From assembly GCF_029931775.1 (NCBI RefSeq), contig NC_079312.1, forward strand, positions 132,107,872 through 132,171,871: a stretch of 64,000 nucleotides of DNA, written 5' to 3'. This DNA is from Euleptes europaea (Eukaryota > Chordata > Lepidosauria > Squamata > Sphaerodactylidae). Within the stretch, counting starts at the first letter, position 1; every line of letters starts with the position of its first letter. A program made the position numbers and the translations under genes. Positions 21,956-34,300 of the stretch are shown in pieces. Below the pieces are notes generated by a model that saw only the letters and a list, made by a program, of their open reading frames with translations, was not told the DNA's origin and ran no database searches.

Positions 21956-23267
21956 AGATCACTACAGCATTATAATGATCTATTGCAACAATATACTAAT
22001 TCACAACTTTCATTTTTAAAAAAGGTAAGCCCTCTGCAGTTATGGCAGAAAAAGTGCGAGCTGTACATTTCCCATTCTAACTCCACAATGAAAAGGGCTA
22101 GAGACTTACTGATTTTTTGAAATGTAAGCTGGGCACTAGTACATTGATGCAACAGATTGACCTAGCATTATAATGGCTGTTACCCCAGCTTTGTTGTGAT
22201 CTCTCCAAAAAAGATGTGTATAGCAGGTTTTGAAAAAGAATGCAGACAAAAACCAAAGTGGTGCATGAAGAGCACCATCATACTGTGGGGAAGCAGGAAA
22301 CTGATTCTCAACAGCATCCAAGCCAGGGCAAACAACCTGTATGTAAGACCCCATGGACTCATCAAAGAATTATACAGATCACATTCTGCTAGGTGAGGAT
22401 TGTAAGATTAGAATGGATATGGTCTAGCATAATCAGGATTTAGTTTCTACCTTGGTTTTTGTAGCAACCACCCCGTCCCACTACCAGATGGCAGCACTGT
22501 GTGTGCAATGATCTCAGCTTCAGCAGCTGTTGTCTTATACTCTCCTTTGGTTGCTAGTTTTTGGGTGACATTAAAGATCTCTTCTCTTGGCGTTTTAACT
22601 GCTTTCTGCTTGCCGCATTCAGCAGCTTCCTCTACCTTTTTCTTCCCACATCTCCTGTGATTTTCTTCACAGCAGTTGGGAGCATTTGGAAGTAATTAGA
22701 CCTGAAGGGAAATGTTGGCCAGTCTGGGAGACAATGACAAGTGCCAGGAACCCTTGGTGCCCCTTCCAGCCACTTTGAAGTTCATTCAGATGGTACAATG
22801 CTCTGTTTTTCTTTGTTGGAAAAGGGGGGGGGGGCAGGAGAAAAATGGGCCATGTCAAGCTCTCTGAATAGAGAGCAGGTTACTGTGAACCGATAAAGAA
22901 CCTGAATGGCAGGCGGGCACAGTATACAAGGGGAGAACTCTGGCCACCGTGCTTTATTACCTGCAAAAGTCGTGTACATTTCAAAAATTCATAATAGCAC
23001 AGCACCCACTGGGAGATGGATACACGTTACTAAAACGATTTGATAGTTTAGCTCCATGCTCTTCAACCCATAAGTCTCAGGACCCTCAGGTGGGTTGCGG
23101 AGTCTCCCTGTCTGAGTCACAGGCACCTACAGATTTTCCTGCCGCTCCCTTTGGAGGCCCAGTGTCTCTGAAGACAGCAAAGTCTTTCACCTGCCCTTCA
23201 GGTTTTTCACAAGCCTTCTCTCCTGCCTTTTCATGGGAAGCAACATTGGTATGCAGCTGCCTAAGGG

Positions 23268-23472
23268 GAGGGGCTGTAGCTCAGTGGTAGAGCATCTGCT
23301 CGGCATGCAAAAAATCCCAAATTCAATCCCTGGCATCTTCAGTTAAAGGGACTAGGCAAGTAGGTGAAGTCAAAGACCTCTATCCGAGACCCTGGAGAGC
23401 CGCTGCTGGTCTGAGTAGACAATACTGACTTAAATGGACCAAGGGTCTGATTCCGTATAAGGCAGCTGCATG
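23268..23472 (+). repeat. tRNA-Ala-like SINE, near full length
   Basis: The head GGGGCTGTAGCTCAGTGGTA with AGAGCATCTGC is tRNA-like. The body has GTTAAAGGGACTAGGCAAGT and GAGACCCTGGAGAGCCGCTG, and the end GGTCTGATTCCGTATAAGGC. Same family as 26648-26835 and 40840-41060. Confidence 0.85.
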
Positions 23473-23879
23473 TGTACAGATACCCTTTTTTCTGCTTCTT
23501 TTTGGAAGGACCTGATGCTAGTGCATATAGAAAGTGTACCATGCCATCTACCACTCCTTACATACATTGAAACCAGTAGGGCAGTGAGGGAAGGTAATTC
23601 AACAGTAGAGATGGTCTCTTCCTTGCCTATGCTAGAAAGGATCACCTCCTACCAACACTCTCCATTGCTTGCTCTCTTTTCCTCTGGCTTGGCCTGCCCC
23701 TCTTATAGTTGGTTCTTCAATGTTGTGTGCATGTTGCGCATTCCTCTCCACAGTGAATCAGAATGGCATCCCCTCCACTTCCCCTTGTTCAGGAGGGCTT
23801 TTCTATAAAGGCAATAGGGCTATGCTATAACAGATGGCGCTTGATAAGGGAAAGGGACTGTAGATGTTGATCAGATGTT

Positions 23880-24118
23880 GATCAGATGATGCACTACTGC
23901 ATGTAGTGCACTTTTGTTGCTGCATTATCTACTGATGTAAAACTATTTTGCTGCACTGTATCTGCACTCTATCATATTTAATATTCTATGCTTATTCAGA
24001 TTTCTGTTGTCCTAGTTGACTGCTTATTAGATGTGTCTTTGTGTTGATTGTATTGACTCACACAGCGTAATCTGCTTTGAGTCACAGTCACAAAGGCAGA
24101 CTATAAACATGCTAAATA
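23880..24118 (+). repeat. L2-like LINE 3' tail
   Basis: Ends GTAATCTGCTTTGAGTCACA and AAAGGCAGACTATAAACATG, the typical L2-family terminus. Confidence 0.5.
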
Positions 24119-24511
24119 CATGGGAAACATGTAAATACAGTGTGACAACTTCCCTTTTTGCAAAGGCTGAAGATCACTGATCTAACCAATGTGCCACAAA
24201 ATTGGGTAAAGGCACAGGAATTGTAATGTGCATCAGCGATGTCTGGAGCACTTGCACTTTTATACTCATGTATAGAAGAGCCAGATCTTTTACAAGTATA
24301 GCCCAATTTACCCTGGCTTAAAGAATTCTGTTCAGCCTTGCATCTCTTTACTAAAAGGCCTTTTCCTCCTTTTCCTCTGCCATCATTTGAGGGCAACAAT
24401 GGTAATAAGTGCTGTGTTGTTGTCAAGACATGCCAATATTTGTTCTTCTCGAGTTAGCCCTTAAGCTGGTCAGCAACTTTTAAAAAATAGAAGCCATGTT
24501 TTGAATTTTCA

Positions 24512-24713
24512 CTAACCTGGATAGCCCACGATAGGCTGACCTTATCAAATCATGGAAGCTAAGCAGGGTCAGCCCTGGTTAGTATTTGGATGGGAGATCA
24601 CCGAGGAGTTTCAGGGCCATGAGGCAGAGGCAGGCAATGGTAAACCACCTCTTGCTTTGAAAACCCGGTGGGGTCGCCATAAATCAGTTGTGACTTGATG
24701 GCAAAAAAAAATA
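24512..24713 (+). repeat. 5S-rRNA-derived SINE
   Basis: GAAGCTAAGCAGGGTCAGCC and TAGTATTTGGATGGGAGATC are the 5S internal-promoter region. The tail GGGGTCGCCATAAATCAGTT and GTGACTTGATGGC is followed by an A-run. Confidence 0.85.
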
Positions 24714-26647
24714 TTTCCTTTAATTTGACAAGGGCAAGAACAGTAGTGCATTCATTTGGCTAAGCACTGCCCTGTATTTAACACAGGGCACTGCTAAGCT
24801 AGCTATATGCATGTTGCAGGTTAGAACACCTGCACATATCCACAAAAAGTGCTACTTATTTTGCCAGATGAGTGATCAGATGATGCACCCTGCTTTAATG
24901 AAACATGTACAGTGGCCCTGAGGATCAAATGAAGACAAGGTTCCAGTGCCAAATGCTGCAGGTGAAGTTCTTGGACCAGTACAAAATAAGCCAAAGCAAA
25001 AGCTTGGTAGGCTGTCAGTATTTCCCCATCAATATTTGCAGATTTGATTTCCTGGTAATGTCAATTAAAGATTTGACTGCTATTAAAACTGGAACAAGAA
25101 CAAAAGATTACTGTTAACAATATATAGTTTGATGTTGTTCTAAGGAAAGATACGTGTCAAAAGTGGTTATCTAATTTAAGCATTAGAAATATGGAAGAAT
25201 ATTGGGAGTGTATAATTATTTACTTCTGTTGTTGAATCTGAGAGAAGCACAGTATGAAATTCAAGAGGTTTTGTATCCCAAGGACTTAACAGAATCTATA
25301 AAAACAATTGATTGAAATGTTGATAGTATAACATGAAAGAAGTTGGTTTTATACTTATGTGGAAGGAATACTCTGCTCCCCACCCATACATTTATTATCA
25401 GTGTCAGGCTTAAGTTACTTAAAAAAAAATCTCATTGTTGTGGAGCCACCATTTCTGCTTCTTCCTTACAAATCAGCCCCAGCCCCACCTACCCAGCCCT
25501 GCCCTATAGCATGAGCCATTATCTGGACCAGGGGTTGGAAGACCACTCTCTCAGTCTCCTGCTCCATCCTTCCTGGCCCTCCCCCTTCCTCTCATTGGCT
25601 AATTCCCAGGAGGCCTCCAGCCAGACCCTCATGGCTGTGCTCCACCCAGGCCATAACAGCTGGGCTTCTGCTGGCTGTCTCCATGCTTGCTTACTGGCCC
25701 AATGGCCTTTGAGGCTCGCTCTGCACCAGCATCATCTTTGTTGTCCCGGTGCCAAGAGATGACATAATCAACCTGCACCCAAAGCTCTGGGGCCCAGGAG
25801 GATGGTGGCGAGGCCATATCCAATAGCTGTGGCTATCTGCCACCCAGGGACTTATCCTGGGAGCTCTAGCTGAGTCAATGGCGGCTGCCCAAGGTATGAA
25901 GGTGTGTGGGTCCTTTCTGGCTCCTGCAGAGTTGGGGAAGTCCCTGACTTTGCCACAGGAGCCTCGGCCAAGGACAGGACAGGCGCTGGCCATGAACCGC
26001 TCATAAAAAAACGTTACTGACTGCAAAGGCTGTAGTTGCAAGACATTCAAAACTAATGGTCCATTCATCAAGTTACTGAAGAAAGCACTCTCAGCAGCAG
26101 AAAGAGACCAACTAATGGTACAGGTATTACTCTGGAACAGAACCAGAAATTGGTTAATACCTGTATGGGTAGGTCCCTTTTTTGGTATACAGTACTGGAA
26201 CAATCCTTGTAAAGATCCTCAGAAGAATGTATTATTTTGTGTGTGGTAGGATATTTTATATAATTGTATATAATTGTCATGTAAAAACAACAAGCATGAT
26301 TTTATTTGTCAAAAGCCAATGTCTGCAGTTCAAACATTAGATATATACACAGCCCCAAACATACAATTCCAGCAAGCAATCTGCTCTGTTTCTCCCTCCC
26401 ACAGCTTCCTCAAGAACTGGTACAGGGGAAAACTAATGCTCTCCCAATGACCTTCCAGCAGACTCAATATGAGGGGCTGGTAGAGTTGGAATCTGATGGG
26501 GCACCCCCCCAATGGTGGTGATAATGATGCTGTGCTTCTGTCATCTGCCCAATCCCTATCAAAGGATAGTACCAGGTGGCGATGGCAGCTGCAGCTCCCC
26601 CTCTTCACTGCCATAACCATCAAGGAATGAGATCAGAGGGGGAGGGG

Positions 26648-26835
26648 AGGGGCTGTGGCTCTGTGGTAAAGCATCTGCCTGGCACGCACAAGGTCCCAGG
26701 TTCAATACCTGACATGTCCAGTTAAAAAGGATTAGATACTAGGTGATATGTAAGACCTCTGCCTGGGACCCTAGAGAGGGGCTTCTGGTCACAGTAGGCA
26801 ATATACTGAGTCAGACCATGTGAGCAGATGAGCGA
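26648..26835 (+). repeat. tRNA-Ala-like SINE
   Basis: GGGGCTGTGGCTCTGTGGTA, CATCTGCCTGGCACGCACAA and CTCTGCCTGGGACCCTAGAG; more diverged than 23268-23472. Confidence 0.8.
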
Positions 26836-28182
26836 ACAATCATTGGCAATAAGGAGGAACAGGAGCAGCTGACACCTGCTCAGCCTCTCATGGACAGTGA
26901 TGGAGAAGAAAAGAAGCAGTTTGTTGACTGGGTTTGGCAGAAAGGGGAGGCCTACTTGCAGGTCTAAAGGCCCCATGGCTCAGAAATCTGGAGCTAGTCC
27001 TACAATCTGGGGAGAATGCAGTCAATGGACAGGAGCGCAAGGGCTAGGGACACCGTAGCAACAGGTAATGCAGCTGTTGCAAGAACAGTGTAGCCAGTGC
27101 TGGGGATGGGGTTGAGGCTAGGACCGCTGTCTTGGAAGCTGACTTAGCAAAAAGCAAAAAAAAGCCACAGGCATAACTCTCCTCCAAAATCTGGAAAACA
27201 GTTTGGGAACTTGAAGAGAAAATATGCAAGCTGGAGAAGTAAGGATGAAAGCAAAGCATCTCAAATAATAAAAAAGAACGAAGTAGACCACAATACAGAA
27301 GAAATATTCATTGGTCTAAAAGGCAAATTGGAATCCAAGAACAAGAAACTTAAAAAATGAGCTTAAACTGGGAGACTACAGTGGGTCAAGTGTCCCAGGA
27401 TAGCTCCAATTACATCGCTTCCTCCCAAATCAGCTGGGAGTTGTCCAGTGAAGAGCTGGAAGGATAGGAGGAAAATGTATTTGCTGCAATTTCAAGAATG
27501 CTGATTATAAAGACAATCCAGCAAAAAAAAAAAAAAAAGTCAGGGATATAGAAAAATGAGAACACTGAACTTGCATAATTTTGGCTGTTGCTTCCTATAC
27601 TGTCTGGGCAATACTACAGAATTGCAGGTTTTATGAGACCCCAAGAGAACCAGTATGGACTGAAAAACTTCAATCTATCCATGTCACTACACCTTCCCCA
27701 TCTCCTATTGGCTCATAGATACAATTTTAGATTTTAAGTTCCTTGAACATTAACAACAACAAATTAATTAGCCAACACCAACGTCTTGCGCTGAAAAATG
27801 ACAGCATCCAGGGCCCACGAGCCATGAAGCCAATGGACTATCAGAACCAAACTTCCAGCATGGAAACTGTATATCAACTGTGAATGCGTTTCACAGCATC
27901 ACGTGTGACCAGGTCATCTGGAAGATTTAAACACCTCTTCCATATAACCAACACCATGGCTGTGAAGCTCTCAAACTACACAAAAAAGGGTGGCAAACTA
28001 TTTTCACAATTTTTGTACCTGTTAATTTCATGTTATTGTAAAATATGGCAAGCCCAGAACTTCTTCTCTCCACTCTAAACCCACTGCTCAAATCTACAAC
28101 TAAAGCACGGTGTTGAAGCCAACACTTCTTTCGCTCATTCTTAACACAGAAGAATCAGCAACAGGAAATGGGGTATTGCAAT

Positions 28183-28188
28183 TTTATT
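28183..28188 (-). terminator. Probable ASPSCR1 polyadenylation signal
   Basis: AATAAA on the minus strand, 126 nt after the stop of the micro-exon. This gives a compact 3' UTR. Confidence 0.6.
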
Positions 28189-28313
28189 CTGAAAAATCAG
28201 TTTGTTCAGTCACATCTTTATGTGTGTTCTTAGATGAAGCTCATAGGAATGAGATGGTGCAAAGGGAACCAGGTAGGCAAGGCATCTCTCTGAAGAAAGG
28301 TATCACAAGCCCT

Positions 28314-28327
28314 TCATCTCTTCCCAC
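28314..28327 (-). CDS. ASPSCR1: ASPSCR1 terminal micro-coding exon (GGKR stop)
   Basis: The acceptor CTTGTGTTTCAG is followed by GTGGGAAGAGATGA. With the single G carried from the previous exon it encodes G-G-K-R-stop, restoring the vertebrate TUG C-terminus (human ...LPASKR). A poly(A) signal lies about 125 nt downstream. It is only 14 nt of coding sequence, found by phase and by the conserved Lys-Arg end. Confidence 0.8.
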
Positions 28328-31300
28328 CTGAAACACAAGTATAGACAAGCATAGGCTCTGTATTATTCTCGGTCACACTGGGGCTTTCACACCGCCCAGC
28401 TTCCATGAGTCTCCTCAACACCATGTACCATCAAACTTAAATCCAGACAATACTTTAGACTACTGCTGGGCACCGATGGGGTGAGGCCACAGCTGCAGTC
28501 TCTGCACAGAGTGACACGTATGTACCATTCTAGACAGAGATACTGAGATGGGGGGGGGGAACAATTCAAGAGAAAGCAAAAAGCACAAGTTATAATGAAT
28601 TCCTTCCCCCTACCAAATAATGATATTCAGATATTATGCAAAAGCAAAAACCATCCTGCAGGGAATTCCCCCCCCCCACAATTTTCCGGGGCATGTTCTC
28701 CCTTTCCATTATTTAATCTCCACTTTGGCCATTTCCAGTTCCTCAGAGAAAGGAATGAAAGCCAGCCCACAAACTCTGTACAGAAAACAATTCTCTGATC
28801 CCACTAGGCCTACTACAGAGCAGCCAACTTTTCCTATACTTTTAATGTCTTTGAACAAAACTGTGTTTAGTTCCAAAACCCAAATGTGCAGCACCAGACT
28901 GCAACACAGGATCTCTCTTTCACAGGGAGGTCCTTGCTAGGTGAGCATCTCATACGTCAGCTGATACCTGGCAGTTTCAGCCACTTTGGCACTTTTCCAG
29001 ATGCAGTTCTCCTTACTGGTGGCTGTGGCACTTCAAGGGCTGCTGCTGCTGTGTCCTCTGTAACTACACTTTCATCCGATTCTTCGAGCTCAGGTGGGGG
29101 ATCAAAACCAGATTCTGAACTTGATGGAGAAGTAGGAGCTACCGATTTGGACAAATACCTAGCAGGAAAATGTAAATGTTAGGTGTTTGTACTGGTCTTC
29201 ATCTGCTGCACCTCTGTTTTCATTGGAAAAACCCATAGGTCTAGACACTATATATCAGCACTATATATCAGCACAACACTTTTCAGTCCCTTCTGGATTT
29301 TGGCAATGTGGGGGCATCTCTCCATTCAGAGGGGATTTACAAAGCTGTGAGATTGCATACGCAAGCAAGCTTTGTCAACTTCTGGCAGGCTCTTCAGTGA
29401 GTGAGGCAATAATCCCTTCCCTACTTTAAAAAGCATTACTCACAATGTCTACTTACCTAGCTACTAAGAGGTCAGCTTCTGAGGGGGAGACTACAGATTC
29501 CAGCAGGTCCAATCTTAGATAGTGATCTGGAAAACACACACATGCTTTGTAAATAGAGGGAAAACCCTCCAGATGCAGATGCATCACAGCGCATCAGTGA
29601 CGCCTGGGGATGCTCCTCTGTTCTATACGAGACTAATGATCTCCCAAGCCAGACTAAACCCACTCAGTCCCTCCAAAGCTGAGAATTACTCAACTAAACT
29701 TCTGATAGTGTGGATTTTAGAACACCCATCAGTCTATCTCAAACTATTCCATGGGCTGATCAAATGAAGATTATGATAGGGGCAAAAATAAACCTGCCAG
29801 CCAAGCAGCGATGGTGCCTCACCATGTGTGTGTATAAGTTTCTTTCATCATAAGTTTCTTTTATCTCTTGAGAATTTTATAACACTGGCCATTTCCTAAT
29901 ACACTGCATTGAAAGAAGAGATTTCTGGATGTCCTGGAGAGGACATCCAGAAATCTCTTCTTTCAATGCAGTGTCTCTGCAGCACAATCTTACTCTGATC
30001 TCTCCTGCCTACAAACCCTCTTAAAACCCATTCCACTACAGTGGTCAGTTCTGCTGTGTTTAAAAGACAACAGTAATAGTATGCATCCCAAAGAACGGCA
30101 GATAAAGAATACAAATAAAGTGCCATCTTGTTTTGACCAAATATTAATTAGAAATCTTAATGCTTATCTCATGATGTATGCAATTCCAAAGTTTGCGTGT
30201 TCTTATATATTGTTTTTATATGTTCTTACGTTGGACCTCTCAGCGGCCTTTGATACAGCTGACCATTCTTATCCATTGGCTTGAATATGGAGTTGGTATT
30301 AAGGGTGTGGTAGTGGTTTCCCTCTTTTCTGTCTGATCAGGCCTTCACAGCTGGGGACCCACATATTTGAAGGACCATCTCCTTCCACATGACCCTGTGC
30401 ACCAACTGCAGTCATCAGGCATTCATCTGCTGGCTATCCCACCGAGGGTGGCCTGTCTTACATCAACCACAGCCTGGGACTTTTCCATCATGGCTCTGGC
30501 CGTGTGGAATGGGCTCCCTGAAGGGGTGAGGGCGGCCCCCTCCTTGGGGATTTTTCAGAGGTGCTGCAAGGCATACCTGCTTGCAAGGGCTTTTGAGGGG
30601 GTTTAAATGGCAGGCATCTTTTAAGTGGGAGGGAAGAGGGATTTGGGGCTTGCTATTTTATCTTTGATTTTAGCTGGGGATTTTTAAACTGTTATTGTAA
30701 GTCACCTTGAACCAAGAGAAAAAGCAGGACGTGTTTTAATAAATAAACATACCAACTGAAGCTGGGCTAGTTAAAGATGCCACCTTGCCTGTTTTGTATC
30801 CTTAACATGTCTAAGGATGTTAAGCTGACATACAAATATGGAAGCAGGAATATACCATCCAAAATCTCTCTCAGCAACAGTGGAACTGAGCAAGACACGA
30901 TCCATGTGAAGCGTGCTTGTGTGAAAGCAAGCTTTGCCCCCCCCAAATTCAAAGGGAACATTTTCCTGTTTGTGACCCAACCATTTAGCTGCATTCAGTT
31001 TTGTATTCTATTCTGTACAGAATACAACTATTTCCCTGAACAGAGATAGAAACATAGCTGTTTAGACATCCACCAGCAATGAATAAAACAGAGCAACCAT
31101 TCCCTTAGCAATCATTTCCACATCGCACAGACTTCCACTCTGGGCTGTCAAGCTAGAAGGTTTCGTGGCCTAGTCTAAAAGCCCCAAACAATAGTCCACA
31201 TTTTCTCCACTATACCGAACACGTTCATCTGAGGTCAACCAGCATCGGCGCTGGAAGCCAGGGAAGTTTGTCTAGATGCAATTGCAGCAGCTCTTATAGG

Positions 31301-34300
31301 CAAGGGCAAGAGATGAAGACCACTCACCACTATGCTTTTCAGATCCAAAATGTACAACAGCAGCAGGGAAGAGGTTAGCCTGCAGTAAAACAGAGAGAAA
31401 TTCCTGGGTTAGATGGAACAGAGGATATACTTGAATGCCTCCCTTCTAGCTAGCTTCGGGAACCGAGTGAATGCACACATACAGCAGTCTCCATCTTAAA
31501 CACGTGAGGTCTGTTTCTTTGGTGGCTCCATCTTTAAGGGGTAATCCCCCAGGGGAAGTGAGGACTAACAGTGAGGACTAACATCACCACTTTTCAGAAG
31601 AAGCTACAAAGCAGAGCAGTTTAAGACAGCTTTTTGGCTGAACTGCTGTGATGCTTCATTCTGTCATGATATTTTAATCTTGTTGATGGGGGTGTGATGC
31701 TCTTTAGCTTTAGTTGAGTGATATGGAAAACTGGTGTATAAATATTTTCAAGAAACAAAAAAACACAACATGAGAAAAAAATTTCAGTATTTTCACGTCA
31801 GTGCATGGCTTCTCAAGCTTCCATACTGGCAACAAATCCCCTTAAAATATAAAGCAAGATTTAAGGAAAAATGAAAATAAGGTGGAGATGTGGCATGCCT
31901 GTATCACTGGATGTGATTATGCCAAATATTTGAAGAACCCAACTAATTTTCACAAAGAGCGTGATCTGCTTTTACTGAGACCTTCCCAGAGACTTTCAGC
32001 CTTAGTGTAATGTTGTAATCCTGAAACAGTTTTCTCTCATATGACCCCCTCCTGCCTAATGGTTGCTTCTAATATCGAAGTACAAAATTTACACACAGCA
32101 TGGGTTTTAAAGGGTATATGCATATGTAAATGATTTATCTGAAGTACATGCAAGTGGGAGCCTGATGCTTTTTAAAAGCCTGTAATTTAATTTGCACGCC
32201 CTTCAAAACTGATGCTGCACATTTACATTTTGTAGGCAATACTAGAGCCTAATTACAAAAATGTCAATGCCTTGTATTAACACCGTGACAAAACACCTCT
32301 TATTAGATTTGTGTGGAATGGACTACTGCAGATAAGTTCGTGGCAGTATTTGCTTCATGCCAGAGCCTATTGTTCTTACAAACATGCCATGAGCTAGAAT
32401 AAGTAGGCTTCCTTCTAGACAGACCGTGCAGGCAGTGGTACTTCCCATCTAACACAACAGAAAGGTAGTAATTTGTTTATGGACAGAATTTAGTTTTTCA
32501 GGGTGCAGCTACACATCTGACAGCAAACACAGGATTCTAACCCACTGTTTGCTGCCAATGGGTGAAAGAGAGGTGGCATTTGCCATGCAGAAAAAAGACA
32601 AGGAAAACTGACGGACCATTACATGACAAAGGTATGAAATGATTACTGAAAGGGGATGGGGAGGATACAGATCATCTGAATGAATTCTTTGCATCTGTAT
32701 TCAAAAGGAAAATGTTGGGCAGATTGCTGTGCTGAACTAAATTTCTCCAGGAGAATGTGTAAAGTGGGTCAAACAGAGGTGTCCAAACAAATAGTTCTAG
32801 GGCTGACACATTCAAAGTTAACAAATCACTGGGCCCCGATGGTAATATACTTAAGAAGAGGAAGAGTTGGTTTTTATATGCCGACTTTCTCTACCACTTA
32901 AGGGAGAATCAAACCAGCTTACAATCACCTTCCCTTCCCCTCCCCACAACAGACACCCTGTGAGGTAGCTGTGACTAGCCCAAGGTCACCCAGCTGGCTT
33001 CATGTGGAGGAGTGGGAAAACCAACCCAGTTCACCAGATTAGCCTCTGCCACTCATGTGGAGGAGCGGGGAATCAAACCCGGTTCTCCAGATTAAAGTCC
33101 ACCACTCCAAACCACTGCTTTTAACCACTACACCAATAGCGGTTAAGTTCTTAACTAAAAAATGAACTTGCTGGTCTTCTAACAAATAAGTAATTTCTCA
33201 CTAATATCATCCTCTAATCCAGAACACTGGAAAATATCCAAATTCTTGCCATTTAACATCTACCCAAGGTAAGTTGGTAGAAAATGTAAAAGGCAGAATT
33301 GTAAACATACAGAAGAATGAGCTTTGCTGTAGATAAATCAAGCATGGCTTCTGTAAAGAGAAATCCTGCCTCGCCAACATTTTAGGATTCCTTAAGAGTG
33401 TCAACCAGAATTGCACACTGAAGTGAGCCAGTAGACATTCAGGCTTCCAAAAGCATTTGGCAAACTGTTTCATCAATGGCTTCTGAGTAAACTTAATCAC
33501 AAGATATTAGGATATTTCTTTCATGGGTTGGTAACTTGTTAAAAAAGAGAAAACAGAAGATGGGGGAAAATTGTGCTAGGCTGAGAATAACTTGCTTGTG
33601 GTCCCTGGCTCTAGAACCATCTGGCTGTCCTCAACCAGGGCCAGGGCATTTTCGGCTCTGGCCCCTACCTGGTGGAACTATCTGTCTAATGAGACCCGTG
33701 CCCAGCGGAATCTAGCTCAGTTCCGCAGGGCATGTAAGACGGAGTTGTTCCACAAGGCATATGGCTGAGGGCAGCAATGGTACATGGATTGGCTGGCCTC
33801 CCTTCCCCTTTGCCCTTTTTTCCATCTTCTCTCGCCCTTCCCTTTTTCTATCCTCCCCTCTCCCATTCTTCCTCCATCCCCATGGTTGGTGTCTTCCCTG
33901 GCTTAGACCAGTGGGTCTTGGAGGTGACTGGCCTTCTGATCAACACCGTGGCAAACCTCTTCGGCAAGGACATTTCATAGGAGCTGGCCATTGTGAGAGG
34001 ATGCCACCTTTTTAAAATTAGGGTTTTAAGCTTTTATTGTATGTTTTAAATGCTGTTATATTTATGCGTTCTCTATGTCTACTGTATTTATCTGTTGGAA
34101 GCCACCCTGAGCCCGGCAGTGCCAGGGAGGGCAGAATGTAAATTTAATAATAAACACATAAATAAATAAATACATACATACATACAGAAAATGAACCATT
34201 TGCACAGTGGAGGGAAATGATTAGTGAAGTCCAGCAGGTATCTGTGGTGGGACTGGATCTATTTAATTTATTCCTAAGTGGCCTGAAATAGGGGGTGAAC

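Larger units (their letters stand above)
16288..28182. other. Intergenic interval between CENPX and ASPSCR1 (convergent 3' ends)
   Basis: It starts with the CENPX 3' UTR (to about 16850). Named repeats are listed separately. 18610-21110, 21960-23260, 24715-26640 and 26835-28180 hold no gene I can support. The part at 25430-27500 is GC-richer, with several short open frames but no recognised domain; it may be an old unnamed repeat. Confidence 0.55.

Noticed and set aside
23268-23345. tRNA-Ala-like sequence
   Set aside because: The cloverleaf is incomplete and the same head occurs with the same SINE body at 26648 and 41060, so it is a SINE head and not a tRNA gene.
25343-26203. Open frames of 139 and 170 codons on opposite strands
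   Set aside because: They overlap each other, show no domain, and lie in GC-richer sequence between two genes' 3' ends.
28957-28967. ASPSCR1 C-terminus ending KLPGIS
   Set aside because: As the main form it is replaced by the spliced GGKR end, which matches the family. It is kept only as a possible intron-retention product.
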